Assembly (NCBI RefSeq): GCF_035917275.1
Contig: NZ_CP108508.1
Coordinates: 7,502,001-7,566,000, forward strand
DNA: 64,000 bases
From: Streptomyces sp. NBC_01237
GTDB taxonomy: Bacteria; Actinomycetota; Actinomycetes; Streptomycetales; Streptomycetaceae
Reading direction: 5' to 3'
Shown: positions 41,801 through 48,752 of the stretch, piece after piece
How positions within the stretch are numbered: the stretch's first letter is position 1
Layout: each line of letters opens with the position of its first letter
Made by a program: the position numbers and the translations under genes
Notes under the pieces: generated by a model
Told to the model about the DNA's origin: nothing
The model's database searches: none
The model's input: only the letters and a program-made list of their open reading frames with translations

Positions 41801-42526
41801 ACGATGAAGGGCGATCACCCGATCTCCTGGTGCCAGACCTACCAGGGCGGCCGCTCCTTCTACACCGGGCTCGGCCACACCAAGGAGTCCTACACCGAAC
41901 CGGCCTTCCGCCAACACCTGCTGGGCGGCATGCGCTACGCCGCCGGCCAGGTCAAGGCCGACTGCAAGCCCGACACCGGCTACCGCACCATCTTCAACGG
42001 CAGGACGCTCGAAGGGTGGAAGCAGGCGGGCCCCGGAAAGTTCGACGTCACGGACGGTGAACTGCGCTCCGAGGGCGGCATGGGCCTGCTCACCTACCAG
42101 GCCAAGGAGCTGAAGTCGTACTCCCTGAAGCTCGACTGGAAGATGGCGGGCGACGACAACTCCGGCGTCTTCGTCGGCTTCCCGGAGTCGGACGACCCGT
42201 GGTCCGCGGTGAACAAGGGCTACGAGATCCAGATCGACGCCACGGACGCCGTCGACCGCACCACGGGCGCCGTCTACACCTTCAAGTCGGCCAACATCAA
42301 GGCCCGTGACCAGGTCCTGCGGCCGCCCGGTCAGTGGAACAGCTACGAGATCCGGGTCCAGGGCGAACGGCTCCAGATCTTCCTCAACGGAGTCAGGATC
42401 AACGACTTCACCAACACCGATCCGGCCCGCAGCCTGAAGGACGGCTACATCGGCCTCCAGAACCACGGAGCCGACGACCAGGTGTCCTTCCGCAACATCC
42501 AGCTCAAGGAGCTGCCCTCGACGTAG
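38819..42526 (+). CDS. Large secreted GSDH-PKD-CBM6-ThuA-DUF1080 multidomain protein
   Basis: A 1235-residue exported protein. A signal peptide with basic start (RTRKRLRVHK) and hydrophobic core ends near AIADPA (about 42). Then follow: a PQQ-type glucose/sorbosone dehydrogenase propeller (about 50-495; GMCCHVGGDMDFD, GFRNPFRFTVD), a PKD domain (about 500-590, YAWDFGDGG), a linker, a CBM6-like module (about 690-822), a ThuA glutamine-amidotransferase-like domain (about 830-1040; GYMGVHAAADTEYDW) and a C-terminal DUF1080 3-keto-disaccharide hydrolase domain (1050-1235). This joins sugar oxidation, sugar binding and keto-glycoside hydrolysis in one chain. The GTG at 38819 follows GGAGG. Its sugar product could feed the neighbouring transporter. 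Confidence 0.93.
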   Translation: MHRTRKRLRVHKTLALFTGGLLAAATLTLSSAPGAIADPAAQAAQDAAAEDFQQVTLAKGAAETGEPMSLAVLPDRSVLHTSRSGELRITDSAGNTRISGTLPVYSHDEEGLQGVGVDPDFAENRAIYLFYAPPLSTPAGDAPENGTAADFAKFDGVNRLSRFVLKADGTLDTASEKKVLDVPTSRGMCCHVGGDMDFDAQGNLYLSTGDDSNPFASDGFTPIDDRPDRNPAFDARRTSGNTNDLRGKILRIKVADDGTYTVPDGNLFAPGTAKTRPEIYAMGFRNPFRFTVDKPTGIVYVGDYGPDAGAADPKRGPSGQVEFARVTKAGNFGWPFCVGDNKPYVDYDFGTKTSGAAFDCAAPKNESAHNTGLVDLPPAQPAWIPYDGGSLPEFGTGSESPMGGPVYRYDAALDSPVKFPEAYDGDFFAGEFGRKWIKRIEQDGEGAVQSINDIPWTGTQIMDMAFGPDGALYVLDYGLAWFGGDENSALYRIENATGGRSPVAEAAVNKTSGTAPLKAKFSSAGTADGDGDALTYAWDFGDGGKSTAANPSYTYKKNGTYTATLTAKDPTGRTGSASVHVTVGNTAPSVDLVFPSDGQQFEFGDAVPFKVDVSDPEDGAIDCTKVEVKFTLGHDSHGHDITTEHGCEGTIKTAMEGGHDPNANIYGGISASYTDGGGGGQAALTGRDQAQLQPKHRQAEHFGDSSGVKIYDKASARGGKTVGDINNDDWISFKPYILAGSTKLTARVSSDGAGGFLEVRAGSATGKILGSAPVPVTGGWDTFQDIDVPLRGAPKKATELFLVFKGGDGALYDVDDFELSNSPVDRTAKRILVFSKTGGFRHDSIPAGITALKELGKDTNITVDSTEAAGQFTTSNLARYDAVVFLSTTGDVLNAEQQKAFENYVAGGGGYMGVHAAADTEYDWEFYGGLVGAYFSSHPQIQPATVRVEDHDHPATAHLDEAWDRTDEWYNYRTNPRDKANVLATLDETTYTGGTMKGDHPISWCQTYQGGRSFYTGLGHTKESYTEPAFRQHLLGGMRYAAGQVKADCKPDTGYRTIFNGRTLEGWKQAGPGKFDVTDGELRSEGGMGLLTYQAKELKSYSLKLDWKMAGDDNSGVFVGFPESDDPWSAVNKGYEIQIDATDAVDRTTGAVYTFKSANIKARDQVLRPPGQWNSYEIRVQGERLQIFLNGVRINDFTNTDPARSLKDGYIGLQNHGADDQVSFRNIQLKELPST

Positions 42527-42542
42527 GGCGGCCACCTCTGCC

Positions 42543-42587
42543 GACGGCGGGCGGGGGAGGCTCACACACCTTCCCCCGCCCGCCGTC
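42543..42587. terminator. 16-bp terminator stem between the multidomain gene and the ebo operon
   Basis: GACGGCGGGCGGGGGA (42543-42558) pairs perfectly with 42572-42587 around a 13-base loop. It stands 16 bases after the ThuA-type gene and 37 before the next start, so little room remains for a separate promoter; partial readthrough is plausible. Confidence 0.75.
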
Positions 42588-42623
42588 CTCCACCCCTCTT
42601 CATCCCCCCAGGGAGGCAGCCCC

Positions 42624-43745
42624 GTGACCGCACATGCCGTTCGTACCGGAGTCTGGTTCATCGGAGCACGCGGCTCCGTCGCCACCACCGCCACCACCGG
42701 CTGCGCCGCCATCGCGGCGGGGCTCCACCCGGCGACCGGCATGGTCACCGAGACACCCCCCTTCGCCGACGTCGGACTGCCACCCCTGGCCTCCCTGGTC
42801 TTCGGCGGTCACGACACCATCGACTGCCCGCTGCCCAAACGGGCCGAGGCGCTGGCCGCCGGAGAGGTCCTCCCGCACGGCCTGCCCTCCGCCGTACGCG
42901 CCGAACTCACCACGGCCGACGCGGAGATACGGATCGGCGGACCGCTCCCCGGCGACACCCGCACCGACGAGGAACTCATCACGGCGTTCACCGCCGACCT
43001 CACCGACTTCGCCCGCCGCAACGAACTGGCGCGCACCGTCGTCATCAATGTCTCCTCGACCGAACCCGCCCCCGGCCCTGACGACCCCCGGCTGCCCGCC
43101 AGCTCCCTCTACGCCGCCGCCGCGCTCCGGGCCGGCTGTCCCTACGTCAACTTCACCCCCTCAACGGGCCTGCGCAGCCCGGCCCTTCAGGACACCCTCG
43201 CCACCTGTGCGCTTCCCCACGCGGGCCGCGACGGCAAGACCGGCCAGACACTGCTCCGTTCCGTCCTCGCCCCGATGTTCCTGCAACGCGCCCTGCCCGT
43301 CCGGGCCTGGTCCGGCACGAACCTGCTCGGTGGCGGGGACGGGGCCGCGCTGGCCGACCCGGCCGCGGCGGCGGCCAAGAACGCGGGCAAGGAACGCGTC
43401 CTGGCCGACACCTTCGGCACCGCCCCCGAGGGCGAGGTGCACATCGACGACGTCCCGGCGATGGGGGACTGGAAGACGGCCTGGGACCACATCGCCTTCG
43501 ACGGCTTCCTCGGCTCCCGGATGATCCTCCAGACGATCTGGCAGGGCTGCGACTCCGCGCTGGCGGCCCCCCTGGTCCTGGACCTGGCCCGGCTGCTGGC
43601 CCGCGCCCACGAGGCCGGTCTGACGGGCCCCCTGCCGGAGCTGGGCTTCTACTTCAAGGACCCGGACGGCGGCGCCCCGGCCGCGCTGTCCGAGCAGTAC
43701 GCGGCCCTGGTGGCCTTCGCCGAGCGGCTGCGGGGGCAGCAGTGA
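42624..43745 (+). CDS. Inositol-3-phosphate synthase-like protein of the ebo operon
   Basis: A 373-residue member of the myo-inositol-phosphate synthase (Ino1) family, which normally cyclises glucose 6-phosphate to a cyclitol phosphate using NAD. The NAD loop is VWFIGARGSVATTATTG (about 10-26). NVSSTEP, VNFTPSTGL and GKTGQTLLRSVLAPMF correspond to the family's conserved segments. It diverges from the standard enzyme, so the product could be another cyclitol. It heads a run of overlapping genes and stands in place of the cyclase EboD of other ebo clusters. The GTG at 42624 follows AGGGAGG. Its stop overlaps the prenyltransferase start (GTGA). Confidence 0.9.
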   Translation: MTAHAVRTGVWFIGARGSVATTATTGCAAIAAGLHPATGMVTETPPFADVGLPPLASLVFGGHDTIDCPLPKRAEALAAGEVLPHGLPSAVRAELTTADAEIRIGGPLPGDTRTDEELITAFTADLTDFARRNELARTVVINVSSTEPAPGPDDPRLPASSLYAAAALRAGCPYVNFTPSTGLRSPALQDTLATCALPHAGRDGKTGQTLLRSVLAPMFLQRALPVRAWSGTNLLGGGDGAALADPAAAAAKNAGKERVLADTFGTAPEGEVHIDDVPAMGDWKTAWDHIAFDGFLGSRMILQTIWQGCDSALAAPLVLDLARLLARAHEAGLTGPLPELGFYFKDPDGGAPAALSEQYAALVAFAERLRGQQ

Positions 43746-45088
43746 GGTGGCGTCTGCCGGCGGCCCTGCTGAGCACCGTGACCGGGACACGGCAGGCCAC
43801 GGCGGCCGGAGCCGCCACGCCGTCACGTCCGGCCGCCGCGCCCGCCGCGCCCGCGGGTCCGGCCGCCGCCGCGGTGCCCACCGACAGCCTGTCCGGTGCG
43901 GGCGGGACTGCGCCCGCACCGGACAGGCGCACGACGCCGCGAGGCGGCCGGGCCCGTGCGTGGGCGGAACTCCTTCGGGTGTCCGCACTGTTCACGGTGC
44001 CCGGCGACGCGCTCGCCGGAGCGGCGGCGGCGGGCCTGCGCCCCAACCGCCGCACCGCGCTCGCCGTGGGCGCCTCGCTCTGCCTGTACGAGGCGGGGAT
44101 GGCCCTCAACGACTGGGCGGACCGGGACGAGGACGCCGTCGACCGCCCGCACCGCCCGATTCCCTCGGGCCGGATCGCCCCGGCCGCCGCGCTGGGCGCG
44201 GCCGGAGCGCTGACGGTCGCGGGCCTCGCCCTGGCGGCCCGCGCGGGCCGCCCCGCGCTGCTGGCGGCCTCGGGTCTCGCGGCCACGGTCTGGGCGTACG
44301 ACCTGCGTCTCAAGCACACGAAGGCGGGCCCGGCGGCGATGGCCGCGGCGCGCGGACTCGACCTGCTGCTGGGCGCGACGGCGACGGCAGGGGCTCCCGG
44401 CGATGCCGCTGCTCCGGCGCGGCGCACCGCCCCCGCACCGACGGCGGCTGCCGCCGTCGCCACCACCCGCCCGGGACGGGGCCCGGCCGTCACCGCCCCG
44501 CCGCGAACCGGCGTGCCGCCGGTCCCCGCAGGCGCTCGCACCGTCGTGGGCGCCGTCGCGCCGCGCCCCTTCGCCGCCGCCCGCGCAGCGGTCCCCGCCG
44601 CCGCCCTGCTGGGAGCGCACACCTACGCCGTCACCGCCGTCTCGCGGCACGAGGCGCAGGGCGGGTCCACCGTGGCGCCGCTCGCCGCGCTCGGTGCCAC
44701 GGCGGTGTTCGGCATCGCCGTGGCGGGCGGGCGCCACGGGGGCGGGGGGCCGCCCCCGGTCCAGGGCGGCGCCGGTGCGGGGGAGCACCTCGCCGGGCCA
44801 CCGCGCGCCACCGCGCTCCGGGCCTCCGCGTTCGCCTCGACACCGGACCGGCTCCTGCTCACCGCGCTCGCCGCCGTCTACCTCCGTACCGCCGGGCCAC
44901 CCCTCCTGCACGCCGCCCTCAACCCGTCCCCGGACCTCACCCAGCGCGCGGTGGGCGGCGGTATCCGGGCCATGATCCCGCTCCAGGCCGCGCTGGCCGC
45001 CCGAGCCGGGGCACCCGGTGCCGGGCTCGTCGTCATGAGCCTCGTCCCCCTCGCCCGGAAACTCGCACGGAAGGTGAGCCCCACATGA
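43742..45088 (+). CDS. eboC: UbiA-family prenyltransferase (EboC-type)
   Basis: A 448-residue integral membrane prenyltransferase. The Asp-rich prenyl-diphosphate motif is NDWADRDEDAVDR (N123 to R133), followed by HRPIPSGR, a UbiA hallmark; the second motif region reads YDLRLKHT. Hydrophobic helices fill the rest. Typical members are about 290-300 residues; this one is longer because of Ala/Pro-rich segments at about 15-75, 217-283 and a Gly-rich one at 325-355. It probably attaches an isoprenoid chain to a polar, perhaps cyclitol, acceptor made by the gene before it. Coupled on both sides by GTGA and ATGA overlaps. Confidence 0.88.
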   Translation: MRWRLPAALLSTVTGTRQATAAGAATPSRPAAAPAAPAGPAAAAVPTDSLSGAGGTAPAPDRRTTPRGGRARAWAELLRVSALFTVPGDALAGAAAAGLRPNRRTALAVGASLCLYEAGMALNDWADRDEDAVDRPHRPIPSGRIAPAAALGAAGALTVAGLALAARAGRPALLAASGLAATVWAYDLRLKHTKAGPAAMAAARGLDLLLGATATAGAPGDAAAPARRTAPAPTAAAAVATTRPGRGPAVTAPPRTGVPPVPAGARTVVGAVAPRPFAAARAAVPAAALLGAHTYAVTAVSRHEAQGGSTVAPLAALGATAVFGIAVAGGRHGGGGPPPVQGGAGAGEHLAGPPRATALRASAFASTPDRLLLTALAAVYLRTAGPPLLHAALNPSPDLTQRAVGGGIRAMIPLQAALAARAGAPGAGLVVMSLVPLARKLARKVSPT

Positions 45089-46062
45089 CCCTCCACCTCG
45101 GCTACGGCACCAACGGGCTCACCGACCTCCGCCTCGACGACGCCCTCGGGCTCCTCGCCGACCTCGGGTACGAGGGGGTCGGCCTGACCCTCGACCACAT
45201 GCACCTCGACCCCCTCGCCCCGGACCTCGCCGAGCGCACCCGCCAGGTGCGCCGCAGGCTCGACGCCCTGGGGCTGGGCGTCACCGTGGAGACCGGCGCC
45301 CGCTATGTCCTCGACCCCCGCCGCAAGCACGGCCCCTCCCTCCTCGACCCGGACCCGGAGGCCCGCGCCGCCCGTACCCGGCTGCTCGTCCGGGCCGTCG
45401 ATGTGGCCGCCGACCTCGGCGCCCACGCCGTGCACTGCTTCAGCGGAATCACACCACCCGACCTCTCCGCGGACCTCTCTCCGGACGTCTCCGCGAACCT
45501 CTCTCCGGGCGCGACGCCGGACACCGCACCGGATTCGGCAGCGCATGCGGCACCGGACGCCGCACGGGGATCGATACCGGACACCGCCTCGGACACCGCC
45601 TGGAAGCGGCTGGCCGACGGGCTCACCCCCGTGCTCGACGCCGCCGACCGCGCGGGCATCCCCCTCGCCATCGAGCCCGAACCCGGTCATCTGCTCGCCA
45701 CACTCGCCGACTTCCACCATCTGCGCGCACTCCTCGGGGACCCCGCCCCCCTCGGGCTCACCCTCGACATCGGCCACTGCCAGTGCCTGGAGACGGCCTC
45801 GCCCGTGGACTGCGTCCGGGAGTCCGCGCCCTGGCTCCGCCATGTCCAGATCGAGGACATGCGGCGCGGCGTCCATGAACACCTCCCCTTCGGCGACGGC
45901 GAGATCGACTTCCCGCCGGTGCTCGCCGCACTCGCCGAGTCGGACTACCAGGGCCTCACCGTCGTCGAACTGCCCCGCCACTCCCACGCGGGACCCGAAC
46001 TCGCCCGCCGGTCGATCGAATTCCTGCGCGAGGTCACGACGAAGGGAGCCCTCCCGTGCTGA
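45085..46062 (+). CDS. Sugar phosphate isomerase/epimerase of the ebo operon with a repeat-derived insert
   Basis: A 325-residue AP-endonuclease-2-type TIM barrel. Strand and ligand motifs are HLGYGTNGLTDLRLDD, AHAVHCFSGIT, PLAIEPEPGHL (Glu), GLTLDIGHCQCLE (Asp/His), RHVQIEDMRRGVHEH (Asp/Arg), and LTVVELPRHSH (Glu). Residues 126-171 are a low-complexity insert rich in D, P, S and A, built from tandem repeats. It lies in a loop, so the barrel may still fold. Coupled to the UbiA gene (ATGA) and overlapping the EboA gene by 7 bases. It likely isomerises a sugar or cyclitol intermediate. Confidence 0.88.
   Translation: MTLHLGYGTNGLTDLRLDDALGLLADLGYEGVGLTLDHMHLDPLAPDLAERTRQVRRRLDALGLGVTVETGARYVLDPRRKHGPSLLDPDPEARAARTRLLVRAVDVAADLGAHAVHCFSGITPPDLSADLSPDVSANLSPGATPDTAPDSAAHAAPDAARGSIPDTASDTAWKRLADGLTPVLDAADRAGIPLAIEPEPGHLLATLADFHHLRALLGDPAPLGLTLDIGHCQCLETASPVDCVRESAPWLRHVQIEDMRRGVHEHLPFGDGEIDFPPVLAALAESDYQGLTVVELPRHSHAGPELARRSIEFLREVTTKGALPC
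45460..45507 (+). repeat. Tandem 12/24-bp repeats inside the ebo isomerase gene
   Basis: Four consecutive units (GACCTCTCCGCG, GACCTCTCTCCG, GACGTCTCCGCG, AACCTCTCTCCG) form two 24-bp repeats and encode DLSADLSPDVSANLSP. Degenerate CCGGACACCGC-type repeats continue to about 45600. Slippage of the copying polymerase explains the pattern. Confidence 0.8.
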
Positions 46063-46724
46063 AGTCCCGCGAGGAACTCGACGGCGAGCTCGGCGGAGCC
46101 GCCAGGGCCTGGCTCGACGAAGCGCTCGCCGAAGCCGCGCACGACGCCGCCCGCACCCGGTCCGGCCCCGCGGCGGACAGCCCGTACGCCGCGCCGCCGT
46201 GGGAGCTGCGGTACGCCGCGGCGGGCCGGCACTGCGGACTCGAACACGCCGACTCCGTACGCTGCCTCCTCCTCGTCGAGGCCCGTGCCGCCCTGCCCTC
46301 CGTGACCCGGCTCTACGAACGGGGCACCGCCGCCGAACGCCGCGCCGTCCTGCTCACCCTGCACCGGCTGGCTCTCGGCCCCTCGGCACTCCCGCTCGTC
46401 GAGGACGCCCTGCGCACCAACGACACCCGGCTGGTCGCCGCGGCCGTCGGACCCTACGCGGCCGCCCACCTCGACGCGCACGGCTGGCGGCACGCCGTCC
46501 TCAAGTGCCTGTTCACCGAGGTCCCCGTCGAAGCCGTCGCCGAGCTCGCCCGCCGTGCTCAGGGGGATACCGAACTCGCGCGCATGCTCGGGGACTTCGC
46601 CGCCGAGCGCACCGCCGCCGGCCGTACCGTCCCCGCCGGTCTGCGCACGGTCCTCGCCCTCACGGAAGCCACCGCAGCCGCTGCCCCGGCCCCCGCACCC
46701 GCCGCCCCCACGGAGGAGTCCTGA
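46056..46724 (+). CDS. eboA: EboA domain-containing protein
   Basis: A 222-residue, mostly helical soluble protein matching the EboA family in size and position. Landmarks are the N-terminal WLDEAL helix, PPWELRYAAAGRHCG, the YERGTAAERRAVLLTLHRL repeat-like helices, LVEDALRTNDTRLVAAAVGPY and HAVLKCLFTEVP. The Ala/Pro tail (from about 203) is extra. EboA has no established activity; it is thought to be a small helical partner in metabolite traffic. The GTG at 46056 overlaps the preceding gene, and its own stop overlaps the next start as TGATG. Confidence 0.88.
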   Translation: MLKSREELDGELGGAARAWLDEALAEAAHDAARTRSGPAADSPYAAPPWELRYAAAGRHCGLEHADSVRCLLLVEARAALPSVTRLYERGTAAERRAVLLTLHRLALGPSALPLVEDALRTNDTRLVAAAVGPYAAAHLDAHGWRHAVLKCLFTEVPVEAVAELARRAQGDTELARMLGDFAAERTAAGRTVPAGLRTVLALTEATAAAAPAPAPAAPTEES

Positions 46725-47572
46725 TGCGCATCTTCGACCCCCACATCCATATGACCTCCCGTACCACCGACGACTACCGGGCGATGTACGACGCCGGGGT
46801 CCGGGCGCTCGTCGAACCCTCCTTCTGGCTCGGCCAGCCCCGCACCTCGCCCGCCAGCTTCTTCGACTACTTCGACGCCCTGCTCGGCTGGGAACCCTTC
46901 CGCGCCTCCCAGTACGGCATCGCCCACCACTGCACGCTCGCCCTCAACCCCAAAGAGGCGAACGACCCCCGTTGCACCCCGGTCCTGGACGCGCTGCCCC
47001 GCTACCTCGTCAAGGACTCCGTCGTCGCCGTCGGTGAGATCGGCTACGACTCCATGACCCCCGCCGAGGACGTCGCCCTCGCCGCCCAGCTCCAGCTCGC
47101 CGCCGACCACGGGCTGCCCGCCCTCGTCCACACCCCGCACCGCGACAAGCTCGCCGGTCTGCACCGCACCATCGACGTCATCCGCGAATCGCACCTCCCC
47201 CCGGAGCACGTGCTGCTCGATCACCTCAACGAGACGACCGTGAAGGCCGCCACCGACAGCGGCTGCTGGGCCGGCTTCTCCATCTACCCCGACACCAAGA
47301 TGGACGAGGACCGGATGGTCGCGATCCTCAAGGACCACGGCACCGAGAAGATCCTCGTCAACTCCGCCGCCGACTGGGGAAGGAGCGACCCGCTGAAGAC
47401 CCGCAAGGTCGCCGACGCCATGCTGAAGGCCGGGTTCACCGAGGACGACGTCGACCAGGTGCTCTGGCGCAACCCCGTCGCCTTCTACGGGCAGAGCGGC
47501 CGCCTCCAGCTCGACATCGCCGCCCCCGACCCGCTCCACGAAGGCAACTCCATCCTGCGCGGCGGGGAGTGA
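46724..47572 (+). CDS. eboB: TatD family hydrolase (EboB-type)
   Basis: A 282-residue metal-dependent hydrolase of the TatD/amidohydrolase type. The HxH metal motif is FDPHIHMTSR (H7, H9), with VVAVGEIGYDSM (Glu), ALVHTPHRDK (His), VLLDHLNE (His) and VNSAADWG (Asp) supplying the later ligands. In ebo clusters this gene is eboB. The substrate is unknown. GGAGGAG precedes the ATG at 46724, which shares bases with the EboA stop (TGATG), so its translation depends on the upstream gene. Confidence 0.92.
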   Translation: MRIFDPHIHMTSRTTDDYRAMYDAGVRALVEPSFWLGQPRTSPASFFDYFDALLGWEPFRASQYGIAHHCTLALNPKEANDPRCTPVLDALPRYLVKDSVVAVGEIGYDSMTPAEDVALAAQLQLAADHGLPALVHTPHRDKLAGLHRTIDVIRESHLPPEHVLLDHLNETTVKAATDSGCWAGFSIYPDTKMDEDRMVAILKDHGTEKILVNSAADWGRSDPLKTRKVADAMLKAGFTEDDVDQVLWRNPVAFYGQSGRLQLDIAAPDPLHEGNSILRGGE

Positions 47573-47576
47573 GGCG

Positions 47577-48752
47577 ATGCGCTTCCGCCATCCGGACGGC
47601 TCCACCGTCCACCTCTCCTACTGCACCAACGTGCATCCCGCCGAGAGCCTCGACGGAGTCCGCGCCCAACTGCGCGACCACTGCGAACCGGTACGCAGAC
47701 GCCTCGGACGCGACCGCCTGGGCATCGGCCTCTGGCTCGCCAAGGACGCCGCACACGCCCTGATCAACGACCCCGCCGAACTGCGGTCGCTCCGCGCCGA
47801 GCTGGACCGCCGCGGTCTCGAAGTGGTCACCCTCAACGGCTTCCCCTACGAGGGCTTCGGCGCCGAGGAGGTCAAGTACCGCGTCTACAAACCGGACTGG
47901 ACCGACCCCGAACGGCTCTCCCACACCACCGACCTCGCCCGCCTCCTCGCCGCCCTGCTGCCCGACGATGTCGGCGAAGGCACCATCTCCACCCTGCCGA
48001 TCGCCTGGCGCACCCCGTACTCCGGGGACGCCGAGGCCGCCCGCGCCGCGCGCAAGGCCCTCATCACCCTGGCCCAGCGCCTCGACGTCCTCGCCGAGCT
48101 GACCGGCAAGTCGATCCGCATCGGCCTCGAACCGGAACCCGGCTGCACCGTGGAGACCACCGCCGACGCCATCACCCCGCTCACCGGGGTGGGGCACGAC
48201 CGCATCGGTATCTGCGTCGACACCTGCCACCTCGCCACCTCCTTCGAGGACCCCGGCACCGCGCTGGACGCCCTGGCCGCCGCCGGTGTGCCCGTCGTCA
48301 AGTCCCAGCTCTCCGCCGCCCTGCACGCCGAACACCCCCATCGGCCCGAGGTGCGCACCGCGCTCGCCGCCTTCGCCGAGCCCCGCTTCCTGCACCAGAC
48401 CCGCACCCGTACCGCCACCGGGCTGCTCGGAACCGACGACCTCGACGAGGCACTGGCCGGACGGGCGTTACCGGACAGCGGCCCGTGGCGCTCCCACTTC
48501 CACGTACCGCTGCACGCACCACCGGCGCCCCCGCTCACCTCCACCCTCCCCGTGCTCCGCGACACGCTCGCCCGGCTCGTCGGCGGCGCGCTGCCCCTGA
48601 CCCGGCACCTGGAGGTCGAGACGTACACCTGGCAGGCACTCCCGGCCGAGCTGCGGCCCCGCAACCGCACCCAGCTGGCCGACGGGATCGCCGCCGAACT
48701 CACCCTCGCCCGCGACCTCCTGGTCGACCTCGGCCTCAAGGAGCTCCCATGA
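47577..48752 (+). CDS. eboE: Metabolite traffic protein EboE
   Basis: A 391-residue xylose-isomerase-like TIM barrel of the EboE family, specific to ebo clusters. Typical stretches are LSYCTNVHPAESLDG at the start, VVTLNGFPYEGFG, RIGLEPEPGCTVETT (Glu), RIGICVDTCHLATSFED (Asp/His), and the C-terminal LEVETYTWQALP. Family members are named for metabolite export to the periplasm in cyanobacteria (scytonemin precursor); the exact reaction is not known. It starts 4 bases after the EboB stop and its own stop overlaps the next gene (ATGA). Confidence 0.92.
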   Translation: MRFRHPDGSTVHLSYCTNVHPAESLDGVRAQLRDHCEPVRRRLGRDRLGIGLWLAKDAAHALINDPAELRSLRAELDRRGLEVVTLNGFPYEGFGAEEVKYRVYKPDWTDPERLSHTTDLARLLAALLPDDVGEGTISTLPIAWRTPYSGDAEAARAARKALITLAQRLDVLAELTGKSIRIGLEPEPGCTVETTADAITPLTGVGHDRIGICVDTCHLATSFEDPGTALDALAAAGVPVVKSQLSAALHAEHPHRPEVRTALAAFAEPRFLHQTRTRTATGLLGTDDLDEALAGRALPDSGPWRSHFHVPLHAPPAPPLTSTLPVLRDTLARLVGGALPLTRHLEVETYTWQALPAELRPRNRTQLADGIAAELTLARDLLVDLGLKELP

